This document shows, in pieces, positions 10,035 through 17,682 of a stretch of 64,000 nt of DNA (position 1 is its first letter; each line of letters begins with the position of its first letter). The stretch is from assembly GCF_026314945.1 (NCBI RefSeq), contig NZ_CP111121.1, forward strand, positions 868,001-932,000. Reading direction: 5' to 3'. Both the position numbers and the translations under genes were made by a program. The notes below the pieces were generated by a model. That model made no database searches. It had not been told where the DNA came from and saw only the letters and a list, made by a program, of their open reading frames with translations. This DNA is from Chryseobacterium fluminis. GTDB taxonomy: Bacteria > Bacteroidota > Bacteroidia > Flavobacteriales > Weeksellaceae.

Positions 10035-10064
10035 AGTCTGTTCCGAAAGGGGCAGGCTTTTTTT
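10035..10064 (+). terminator. Rho-independent terminator of the GH28-glycosidase group
   Basis: A 10-bp stem (AGTCTGTTCC / GGGGCAGGCT, with G-U pairs) closed by a GAAA tetraloop is followed directly by seven T. Confidence 0.8.
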
Positions 10065-10080
10065 GTATTCATTTTTTATC

Positions 10081-10200
10081 AGGAGCTATTCCGGCTCTTC
10101 GCACTCGCTATTTTCTGTATTTCGGGGCGGCTCGTCTGCGACGAGCCGCCCCGAAATACAGAAAATGAGCTCAGACAGATGCTACGATCCGGGCTAGGGT
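10081..10200. repeat. Interspersed repeat with 27-bp perfect hairpin
   Basis: Arms 10110-10136 and 10140-10166 are perfect inverted complements of 27 bases separated by the loop TGC; the arms contain CGGGGCGGCTCGTC. The flanks (AGGAGCTATTCCGGCTCTTC on the left, GATCCGGGCTAGGGT on the right) resemble, in inverted orientation, the flanks of the hairpin at 41170-41290. The core differs between the two copies. Confidence 0.65.
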
Positions 10201-10427
10201 CAAGGTAATCTTCTCAACGTGAGGAAAAAGATGGCATGGTTAAACATCATTAAAAGACCCCGGACAATAGCTTCAGAATTGTGAAAGAATGACGTCATTT
10301 AAAGCTGAAAACAGCATATTTTTAATTTTCGGTTAATAAATTGGTAATTTTGAAATATTACACATTAATCTAAGGTTAAAAATAAATAACTGAAAATCAT
10401 TGAATTATGTTTATTTTGATAAAAAAC

Positions 10428-10443
10428 ACTGATAATTATCAGT
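10428..10443. promoter_or_regulatory. 16-bp perfect palindrome upstream of the GntR gene
   Basis: ACTGATAATTATCAGT is a perfect 16-base palindrome 95 bases before the regulator start, in the expected promoter area. It is a candidate autoregulatory site for the GntR protein. It differs from the TGTAATCGATTACA motif found elsewhere in the locus. Confidence 0.4.
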
Positions 10444-10537
10444 TATTGTAAATTTTTGTACCTTGTCTTGTGTCAATGATCAGTTTTCATGAGCTGACTT
10501 TGACCAACAAGAAACAATATCCCTGTACCGAAAAGTT

Positions 10538-11584
10538 ATGGCAGAAACGTTTGAAATAAACATCAATGAACATTCCAGAGTTCCCAAATATAAGCAGATT
10601 GTAGATTCTATCCTTAATGGAATTGATGGCGGAGAAATCCAGATCGGAGAAAAAATCCCATCCATCAATGAGTTGAGCGAATCATGTTTTCTGTCGAGAG
10701 ATACCGTTGAAAAAGCTTACAAAGAGCTACGGAAAAGACAAATTATCGAGTCTGTAAAAGGGAAAGGCTACTATATTTCAAGGGTCAATAAAAATGACAT
10801 CATCAATATCTTCTTTTTAATCAATAAGCCTAGTACTTACAAAATGATGATCTATAATTATTTTGTTAATGCAATCGGTTCCAAAGGTAATGTGGAGATG
10901 TATATCTATCATTGTGATGAAACACTTTTTATCAATTCTCTTAAAAAGAACCTTGGCGGATTTGATTATTATGTGATTATGCCGCATTTCCGGGACGAAC
11001 AGTCAAAACACACGAGTTCAACACAGGAAGTGATTGAAATGATTGAAAAGATTCCGAAAAACAAACTGCTGATGCTGGACAATACAAAACCTGATATTTC
11101 CGGAGATTATGGTTCTATTTTCCAGGATTTTGAAAATGATATTTACAATGCTTTACTGGAAGGACTGGATAAAATTAAGAAATACGAAAAGATCATTCTG
11201 GTTTATCCCGATAAGTCCATTCATCCCTACCCTTTCCGTATTGTCCGCGGTTTCGAAAAATTCTGTACAGACTTTAAACTTGATTTTGAGATCCTGGATG
11301 AGATTTATCCCGATATGGAGCTGCAGGACAGAGACATTTTCATCACCATCCGTGAACGTGATCTGGTGAACCTGGTGAAACAGATCCGGCAGAAAAATCT
11401 GGAGCTGGGCAAGGACATCGGAATTATTTCCTATAATGAGACTCCCCTGAAAGAATTGCTTGGAATTACCGTGATCACCACAGATTTTAAAGCCATGGGA
11501 GAATCTGCGGCCTACATGATCCTGAAAAATAAAAAAGAATCGGTGAACAATGTTTTCAAATTTATCCAAAGGGATTCTTTATAG
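10538..11584 (+). CDS. GntR-type regulator with LacI-like sugar-binding domain
   Basis: A 348-aa cytoplasmic transcription factor. Residues about 8-80 form a GntR winged helix: VPKYKQIVDSILNGIDGGEI, IGEKIPSINELSE, SRDTVEKAYKELRKRQIIES and KGKGYYIS. The rest resembles a periplasmic-binding-protein/LacI effector domain (NIFFLINKPSTYKMMIYNYF through LELGKDIGIISYNETPLKEL and ITVITTDFKAMGESAA). The same domain order occurs in Bacillus AraR, an arabinose repressor. Its place between the glycosidases and the rhamnose genes suggests it senses rhamnose, galacturonate or an oligomer. Which DNA site it binds is not settled: the 16-bp palindrome at 10428 or the operator series are both possible. Confidence 0.85.
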   Translation: MAETFEININEHSRVPKYKQIVDSILNGIDGGEIQIGEKIPSINELSESCFLSRDTVEKAYKELRKRQIIESVKGKGYYISRVNKNDIINIFFLINKPSTYKMMIYNYFVNAIGSKGNVEMYIYHCDETLFINSLKKNLGGFDYYVIMPHFRDEQSKHTSSTQEVIEMIEKIPKNKLLMLDNTKPDISGDYGSIFQDFENDIYNALLEGLDKIKKYEKIILVYPDKSIHPYPFRIVRGFEKFCTDFKLDFEILDEIYPDMELQDRDIFITIRERDLVNLVKQIRQKNLELGKDIGIISYNETPLKELLGITVITTDFKAMGESAAYMILKNKKESVNNVFKFIQRDSL

Positions 11585-11726
11585 ACTGATCCGATACAGG
11601 TTTAAACTTAGTCAGAATGTATTTCGCAGCAAAGTATGACTTATTCATTTAATTAAAAAACTGCTTTATACAATTTTCAAATACTTTTTAAGTGACATTT
11701 AGGAGACTACCCTTTTTCAGTTAGTT

Positions 11727-11757
11727 TTTGAACAGTGTAATCGATTACACTACTTTG
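11727..11757 (+). promoter_or_regulatory. Promoter with 18-bp operator filling the spacer, copy 2
   Basis: TTTG (11727-11730) and TACTTTG (11751-11757) are separated by exactly 20 bases. That spacer contains the perfect palindrome AGTGTAATCGATTACACT (11734-11751). A protein bound to it would exclude RNA polymerase, so repression is the natural reading. It drives the NTF2-like gene at 11780. Confidence 0.75.
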
Positions 11758-11779
11758 ATTAAAATTTTATATATTCAAT

Positions 11780-12223
11780 ATGATTAAAAAATCAATATTT
11801 GCCCTGGGCTTTTTTATGGTAAGTGCTATTTCCGCACAGAAAATGAATGATAAAGACGCCGTTTCCGCCGTCGCAGAAAAGCTACGGTTAGCCATGGTCA
11901 ATGGTGAAAAAACAGAGTTAGAGGCTCTGATCTTACCGGAACTAACTTATGGACACTCCGGAGGCCATATCGACAATGCAACAGAGTTTGTCGAAAAACT
12001 GGTCAGTAAAAAATCAGATTTCGTAACCATTGACATTACAAACCAAACAATTGATATTGTCGGCAATACAGCGGTGGTCCGCCACCACTTTTATGCTGCC
12101 ACTGCTGATGCAGGAAAAGCTCCAGGTGATGTCACATTGGATATTTTACTGGTATGGGCAAAAGTGAAGAACAACTGGAAGTTATTGGCAAGACAGGCCG
12201 TAAAATCTGAGAAGAAAAAATAA
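11780..12223 (+). CDS. Secreted NTF2/DUF4440-like protein
   Basis: A 147-aa protein with a signal peptide (residues 1-19, ending AISAQ). The mature part has the cone-shaped NTF2 fold pattern: an N-terminal helix (DAVSAVAEKLRLAMVNGEKT), LEALILPELTYGHSGGHIDN, FVEKLVSKKSDFVTIDITNQ, then strands TAVVRHHFYAAT and LDILLVWAKVKNNWKLLARQ. Family members include small enzymes and binding proteins, so the function is open. A perfect copy of the locus operator sits inside its promoter, which ties it to rhamnogalacturonan use. A role in handling a sugar released in the periplasm is a guess. Confidence 0.75.
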   Translation: MIKKSIFALGFFMVSAISAQKMNDKDAVSAVAEKLRLAMVNGEKTELEALILPELTYGHSGGHIDNATEFVEKLVSKKSDFVTIDITNQTIDIVGNTAVVRHHFYAATADAGKAPGDVTLDILLVWAKVKNNWKLLARQAVKSEKKK

Positions 12224-12296
12224 TTAATCCACCTTTTATCATCGATAGGAATCGCGGGCTAGCTTTAATCTCTGCGTGTAGGATTGCCTAATTTTC

Positions 12297-12358
12297 GGCT
12301 AAAGCCAATTGTAAATTTGCAATAAAAAACGGGCTGAAGCCCGTTCCTATTGATGATA
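12297..12358. repeat. Two-hairpin interspersed repeat, copy A
   Basis: GGCTAAAGCC followed by CGGGCTGAAGCCCG and TTCCTATTGATGATATA. Both halves are self-complementary. Copies B and C follow in the same orientation, and a diverged relative lies near 31430-31485. Confidence 0.65.
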
Positions 12359-12823
12359 TATATGATGTATCTAATAATCACAAATCATAATTTCAGCTGC
12401 CCTTTTCCAAATGCTCAATATCCATTCCTATATATGACTAGAGTTTATTGTATGGAAAGTTTAAAAATATTTTTGACGCAAAGTTTTATTTTGAGGCATA
12501 ATCATTTAAGGAGCAAAGAGGAATCAACAAATTGATGATGAAGCTGCATGTCAGCTTTGCGAAGCAAATTTATTTGCCATTGCCTCTTTAATGCTATGGT
12601 ATGTTATAAAAAACTTTTCGTTAAATTTCTTACATAATAAATATAATCCGTAATTTTTTTTTCACACAAAGTTTAATTTGAAATACGATAATTTAAGGAG
12701 CAAAGAAGGAATTAGCAATTTGGTTCCACTGAAACTGACTTTATATGCGAATTTTCATTGGCGTTGATCCTTCAAATTGTATGTTCTGATGTTAATTTCT
12801 GTTATTGAGTTTGTTTATGTTTT

Positions 12824-12888
12824 GGCTAAAGCCAATTCGAAAATTGCCATAAAAAAACGGGCTGAAGCCCGTTCCTATTGATGATATA
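12824..12888. repeat. Two-hairpin interspersed repeat, copy B
   Basis: GGCTAAAGCC, AATTCGAAAATT, then CGGGCTGAAGCCCG and TTCCTATTGATGATATA. It is followed by sequence homologous to that after copy A for about 190 bases. Confidence 0.65.
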
Positions 12889-13162
12889 TGTGATAAATTT
12901 GATATTCACAATCATAATTTCAGCTGCCTTCTTCAACTGTTCGATATCGAGTCTTATACATGACTTGAGTTTATTGTATGGAGCGTTTAAAAATATATTT
13001 TTGACGCAAAGTCTTATTTTGAGGCATAATCATTTAATGAGCAAAAAAAAATCAATATATTGATTCTGATGAAACGGACTTTATATGCGACTTTATCACT
13101 TTTTTACTTTATAATCTGACAATTTTTAAATTAAATCTTTATTCAAACTTTGTTTAAGTTGT

Positions 13163-13221
13163 GGCTGAAGCCAATTCGAAAATTGACATAAAAAAACGGG
13201 CTGAAGCCCGTTTCTATTGAT
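13163..13221. repeat. Two-hairpin interspersed repeat, copy C
   Basis: GGCTGAAGCC, AATTCGAAAATT, then CGGGCTGAAGCCCG and TTTCTATTGAT. It sits just after the 3' end of the lactate dehydrogenase gene and could act as its terminator. Confidence 0.6.
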
Positions 13222-13284
13222 AAAATTATTCTTTAATTTTTTTTATTTTAAAGTTCACCAAGCTGGCTTTCATTTCAAGGAAAA

Positions 13285-14433
13285 CTATTTTACTCTGAAA
13301 TTTTGCAAATCCTCCGGTTTTTCACAGCAAACCTGTTCCATCACCTGTCTGAACTGCATTTTAAGCATTTCGATGATGTGATCACCGCCTTTTTCACCCA
13401 AGGCACCGACGGCATACATAAACGTTCTTCCCATAAAAGTAAATTCAGCGCCACAGCTCAAAGCACGGGCTACATCAGGACCGGTTCTTACCCCGCTGTC
13501 CATCATAATTTTGATCTGGTTTTTATATTTGTCGCTGATTTCTTTTACAACGGCAATGGTAGACTCTCCTGCATCAAGCTGCCTTCCCCCGTGATTGGAA
13601 ATAATCATCCCGTCAAATCCTAAACGTACCGCTTCTTCGGCATCTTCATCAGAAGCTACTCCTTTGATGACCAACTTCCCTTTCCATTGATCGCGGATTG
13701 CTTTTATTCTGTCCGGATTTAATCTCCCGGAAAAGGTAGAGTTCATGAACTGTCCCAATTGTTTCACGTTCATATTCTTATCCATATACTTTTCCATAGT
13801 TTTAAAGGCAGGAACTCCGTGCTTCAGTATTTCAAGGCACCATTCCGGTTTCGCCAGAGCCTGGGAAACATTCCGGAAATTCAGTTGAGGAGGCATGGCC
13901 AATCCGTTTCTTATTTCTTTAGCCCTGTATCCGAAAGTAGGAACATCTGCCAAAACAACCAGAACATCATATCCCGAAGCTTCACAGCGGTCTAAAATAT
14001 CATCTCTCAGCCATTCTTCTCTTGGATGGTATAACTGGTACCATGCTTTTCCTTCTGTTAATTCCGCAATTCTCTCTATACTGCTCGTCGTTACCGTGCT
14101 TAATATAAAAGGAATATTATGTTTAAAAGCTGCCTTTGCTAAGATCTCAGGAGCATTGGGCCACATCAGCCCCTGTAAGCCGACAGGAGAAATGCCGAAG
14201 GGAGCAGAATATTTCACCCCGAATAATTCGGTTTCCATACTCGACTCAGCGTAATTATTCAGGTAACGCGGACGAAGCAGAACTTCCCTCAGTTCGCTTG
14301 TATTACGATCCCTGTTGATGTTTTCATTACAGCCTCCATCCAGATATTCAAAGGCGAAACGGGGCATTCTTTTTTTAGCTTTTTCAATGAGAAGTTCAAG
14401 CGAAGCGTAACGGGTATCAAATGGAAATGACAT
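13285..14433 (-). CDS. lldD: FMN-dependent alpha-hydroxy acid (L-lactate) dehydrogenase
   Basis: A 382-aa FMN-dependent alpha-hydroxy-acid dehydrogenase. The catalytic signature SNHGGRQLD is at about 277-285; its His is the proton acceptor and its Arg binds the substrate carboxylate. Other marks are PFGISPVGLQGLMWP, FILSTVTTSSIE, WYQLYHPREEW and FMGRTFMYAVGALGEKG. It should oxidise L-lactate to pyruvate at the membrane. It begins 4 bases after the kinase gene, so it is the last gene of the rhamnose operon and completes the route from L-lactaldehyde through L-lactate. The gene symbol rests on this context. Confidence 0.85.
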   Translation of the reverse strand: MSFPFDTRYASLELLIEKAKKRMPRFAFEYLDGGCNENINRDRNTSELREVLLRPRYLNNYAESSMETELFGVKYSAPFGISPVGLQGLMWPNAPEILAKAAFKHNIPFILSTVTTSSIERIAELTEGKAWYQLYHPREEWLRDDILDRCEASGYDVLVVLADVPTFGYRAKEIRNGLAMPPQLNFRNVSQALAKPEWCLEILKHGVPAFKTMEKYMDKNMNVKQLGQFMNSTFSGRLNPDRIKAIRDQWKGKLVIKGVASDEDAEEAVRLGFDGMIISNHGGRQLDAGESTIAVVKEISDKYKNQIKIMMDSGVRTGPDVARALSCGAEFTFMGRTFMYAVGALGEKGGDHIIEMLKMQFRQVMEQVCCEKPEDLQNFRVK

Positions 14434-14437
14434 GATT

Positions 14438-15823
14438 TTAATAATTAAAAATTAAAGGTTGAAGCAAATTCATCTGATAATGCTGCTGCAGAAAAGTTTC
14501 GTCTATCTCTTTATTGGAAATTACCATGGCTGCGCCCAATGCAGAACCCAGCGGAGAGTGCGTAGACATCACGCTGTAATCCTGAAAATGATGAGACATC
14601 AGCTTCATAAATACGTCGTTATCTGTAAATCCGCCATCGATATAAATGGTTTTTATTTCCGAATTCCCGATCGCGTTTTTAATAGTATGAATCTGTAAAT
14701 CCATTAATTCTATCATTAACTGATGATATGCTTCCTCAAATGTAGCAAAAGAATTTAAATCTGTTTCGCTGATCATTTTTCTTTTCAGAATAATCCCTTC
14801 AAAACGGAAATAAACGGCTTTATGCTTCATCAGGCGGAGATACAGTTCCTGATCAAACTGCACTTCTCTGTGGAAACCATATTCTTTTCCATAATGGGCG
14901 CACAGCTTTTCAACCTGGATTTTATATTCATTTCCCATGAAAAAACGGGACGCTTTTACCCGCTTCCCATCGATTCGCATATAATTGAGACAATTGTTTT
15001 CGATATCTTCATCATTCAGGCTTTCATCATTAAAAGGATTCAGGGATATACTCCAGGTTCCTGTTGACAAAAGTAAGAAAGGATTTTTCTTGCTTAAAAT
15101 ATAGGGTAACAACGCAGAGGAGCTGTCGTGAATACCGACTCCTATTTTAATTTTTTTGTTTTTGTAAGAAGTATTCATACTTGCCGAAGTAGGAACTATC
15201 GGAGCCAACAGACTGTCAATACCTTCTTCATACACCCAGTCGTGATAATCATTTTTATCATAATTCCATAAATTGGTGTGGCAGCCTATGGAGGTAAACT
15301 CCGATACACAGATCCCGGTAAACAGATAGGATAAGTACTGAGGAAGATGAAGACTGTAACGGATTTTTTTAAACGTTTCCGGATGTTTGTATTTCAGCCA
15401 GAACAGCTGTAGTCCTGAATTTAACATTCCTGCCTGGGGAGACGCTGTTTCGCGGGCAATTTTCATTTTGCTGCCGTGTTTTTCATAAAAAAGATCCAGG
15501 ATTTCCTGATCCATCGGTTTGGTATAGTTGTACAACGGTGTCAGAACGTTTCCTTTCTGATCAAGATGGACGAAGCTTGCACCATACGTGGAAAAATTAA
15601 TTGCTTTTACCTCAAAATTCTCGTTTTCAAGAATGGCATTAAAATTATCTTTTATCCAGTTTTGCAATGCAACAAGATCTTCTGTGGGATAACCATCTTC
15701 ATCTGTTGTGAGCGGTAATTCGGTATATTCACGAACGACTTCTTTATAATTCTTATTAAACAAAAAGAATTTTTTATTGGTTTTTCCAATATCAAATACA
15801 ATGGTTACCTTTTTTTTAGACAT
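14438..15823 (-). CDS. rhaB: FGGY-family sugar kinase (L-rhamnulokinase)
   Basis: An FGGY carbohydrate kinase. The N-terminal phosphate-1 motif is VTIVFDIGKTNKKFFLFN. The second ATPase lobe shows GVGIHDSSSALLPYIL, STGTWSISLNPF and, near the end, YIDGGFTDNDVFMKLM and GSALGAAM. It should phosphorylate L-rhamnulose to L-rhamnulose 1-phosphate, judged from its place between isomerase and lactate dehydrogenase. I chose the ATG at 15823 (MSKKKVTIVFDIG), where the fold begins. In-frame starts at 15850 (ATG) and 15856 (TTG) would add 9 to 11 residues. Fuculose or another ketose is a less likely substrate. Confidence 0.8.
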   Translation of the reverse strand: MSKKKVTIVFDIGKTNKKFFLFNKNYKEVVREYTELPLTTDEDGYPTEDLVALQNWIKDNFNAILENENFEVKAINFSTYGASFVHLDQKGNVLTPLYNYTKPMDQEILDLFYEKHGSKMKIARETASPQAGMLNSGLQLFWLKYKHPETFKKIRYSLHLPQYLSYLFTGICVSEFTSIGCHTNLWNYDKNDYHDWVYEEGIDSLLAPIVPTSASMNTSYKNKKIKIGVGIHDSSSALLPYILSKKNPFLLLSTGTWSISLNPFNDESLNDEDIENNCLNYMRIDGKRVKASRFFMGNEYKIQVEKLCAHYGKEYGFHREVQFDQELYLRLMKHKAVYFRFEGIILKRKMISETDLNSFATFEEAYHQLMIELMDLQIHTIKNAIGNSEIKTIYIDGGFTDNDVFMKLMSHHFQDYSVMSTHSPLGSALGAAMVISNKEIDETFLQQHYQMNLLQPLIFNY

Positions 15824-16226
15824 TCTTGAGATGAATTTATTTTTTGTCATTGCCAACAGACTGAAGTTCTGCGAACGTAGTTCACAAGCGACGAAACAGT
15901 CTGTATCTGCTTATTTTTTATCATAACGCAGAGTCCGCAAAGATTGTTTTCTCTGTATGTTTGTATGTTCGGAAAGGTCTTCACTTACCTAATAACACAA
16001 ACCATAAAATTATATTTTGCATTCAGTTTACCTTATTTTTTTCACACCATTAAGGAGTGTTCAGATATTAAAATTTACAAAGAAAAAAATCCACTAATTT
16101 CCGAGACATCGCTGCCTAAAACCCTAATGATCTAAACACCTTCAACCTTAATGATTAAAAATATAAGGATACTTATAATTAAACTTTCAATTGCACCTGA
16201 AAGTTGAAATTATCATTTTATAAAGA
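15824..16226. other. Intergenic region between isomerase and kinase genes
   Basis: No gene seen. An imperfect hairpin (ACAGACTG ... CAGTCTGT) lies just before the kinase start, at about 15854-15902. The remainder is AT-rich and has no motif I recognise. Confidence 0.35.
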
Positions 16227-17507
16227 TTATAATCCGGTTGCTTTCACCTTTAAACCTCTTTCAGAAATTAAATTTTCTCTTACCTTAAGGCTTCTGTAAG
16301 CTGCGATTGGATCCAGGGCTGCACCTGTCTGTAATCGTGCTGCTTTTAATAATGGACGAACATCTGTTCTGTACGCATTTTGCAAAATTTCCTGGGCACG
16401 AACCACATCATTATTTAATTGTGCCTCCTTCAATGCTTTCTGGTCAACCAAAAGTGCCTGAGCATAAGCAAGTAAGATGGCTTCCAGCGACTGGATCAAA
16501 TCTTCCAGGGGATCCTTGATGTTATGACTTGCATCGATCATCCAGGCAGGATAAGGATTCTGGGGATTGTTTTCAATTCCGTACACCAGTTCGTTAAATA
16601 TCAAGAACAGAGCATATGGCTTCATGGAACCTACCGTCAAATCATCATCTCCGTATTTGCTGTCATTGAAGTGAAATCCACCCAATTTTCCTTTATACAT
16701 TAAAGTAGCAACGATCTGTTCTATATTGGCATTCGGTAAATGATGTCCTAAATCTACCAAAGTGTACGCTCTTTCCCCGCAGGCATTGGCCAGCATAAAT
16801 GAGGTGCCCCAATCCTGAATAGTAGTAGAATAAAAATTAGGCTCGTAAGGTTTATATTCGATGAATAATTTCCAGTCTTCAGGCATTCCTGCATAGATTT
16901 CCTTTAAACTCTGTTCGGTTTTTGACAAAGCCGTCTGGAAATTAAGCTGTCCCGGAAAACTTGCACCGTCTGCCAGCCAAACCGTTAAGCTTTTCGAACC
17001 TAATTCTTTTCCGATTCTGATCACTTCTTTATTGTGTTCTACGGCATAGACCCTGGAATCTTCATTCACCGCGTTCAGCGAACCGAATTTATAAGATTGC
17101 TCTGCTCCCTGCTGGTCCTGAAACGTATTGGAATTCATGGCATCAAAAAGAAGTCCATGGGAGGCTGCTTTTTCCTTAATGGCGCTCACATCACCGGGAA
17201 TATCCCAGGGAATATGTAACGAAACGGCTCCTGCCGTATTGGTAAGTTGATGAATAAGCCCTATATCATCCAGTTTCTGTTCCAAAGAAGCAGGTTCACC
17301 ACCGTAAGAAAATCTTCCGAAACGGGTTCCGCCGGCTCCTAATGCCCAACTCGGAATAGCTACCTGAAAATCAGCAATTTTATTCACGATCTCGGTAACG
17401 TTGGCTCCGGTTTTTGTTAATTTATTTTGTAGAAAATCAAAATCGGTATTAAAATTTTCAACTTCATTTTTATTGTACTGTTCTATAATATCTTTTCCTA
17501 TAATCAT
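16227..17507 (-). CDS. rhaI: L-rhamnose isomerase, RhaI type
   Basis: A 426-aa TIM-barrel sugar isomerase similar to the Pseudomonas stutzeri-type L-rhamnose isomerase. Characteristic segments are IPSWALGAGGTRFGRF, VSLHIPWDIPGD, LFIEYKPYEPNFYSTTIQDW, LVDLGHHLPNANIE and LGGFHFNDSKYGDDDLTVGS. Glu, Asp and His residues in these segments are the expected metal ligands. It converts L-rhamnose to L-rhamnulose in the cytoplasm using divalent metal. It lies downstream of the aldolase/dehydrogenase gene with a 175-base gap, in the same direction. Confidence 0.9.
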   Translation of the reverse strand: MIIGKDIIEQYNKNEVENFNTDFDFLQNKLTKTGANVTEIVNKIADFQVAIPSWALGAGGTRFGRFSYGGEPASLEQKLDDIGLIHQLTNTAGAVSLHIPWDIPGDVSAIKEKAASHGLLFDAMNSNTFQDQQGAEQSYKFGSLNAVNEDSRVYAVEHNKEVIRIGKELGSKSLTVWLADGASFPGQLNFQTALSKTEQSLKEIYAGMPEDWKLFIEYKPYEPNFYSTTIQDWGTSFMLANACGERAYTLVDLGHHLPNANIEQIVATLMYKGKLGGFHFNDSKYGDDDLTVGSMKPYALFLIFNELVYGIENNPQNPYPAWMIDASHNIKDPLEDLIQSLEAILLAYAQALLVDQKALKEAQLNNDVVRAQEILQNAYRTDVRPLLKAARLQTGAALDPIAAYRSLKVRENLISERGLKVKATGL

Positions 17508-17682
17508 GATTTGATTTTTGATCTGATTTATTGGTTTTATCCGGAATATTGTTCTTTATCATGAACTATGATAGGTTATGACTCCGTGGCTTCCTTTCCG
17601 GACTGTTTATTTTATTAATGGAAGGCTTAATATTGATATCAAGCCTCCAATTTAATCATAATTCTTTTTCAGCATTGAGATT

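Larger units (their letters stand above)
12224..13284. other. Gene-free region built of three diverged repeat units
   Basis: About 1 kb with no credible gene. It contains three copies of a two-hairpin element (12297, 12824, 13163), three copies of a module around CGCAAAG...TTTAAGGAGCAAAG (near 12471, 12656, 13003), and a longer duplication in which 12339-12535 matches 12870-13063. Short ORFs here lie inside the duplicated units and are not listed. Confidence 0.6.

Noticed and set aside
12350..13063. Two similar 61-codon ORFs (12350-12535 and 12878-13063)
   Set aside because: They lie within duplicated intergenic repeat units. Their likeness is explained by the DNA duplication, and they include the repeat hairpin flank.
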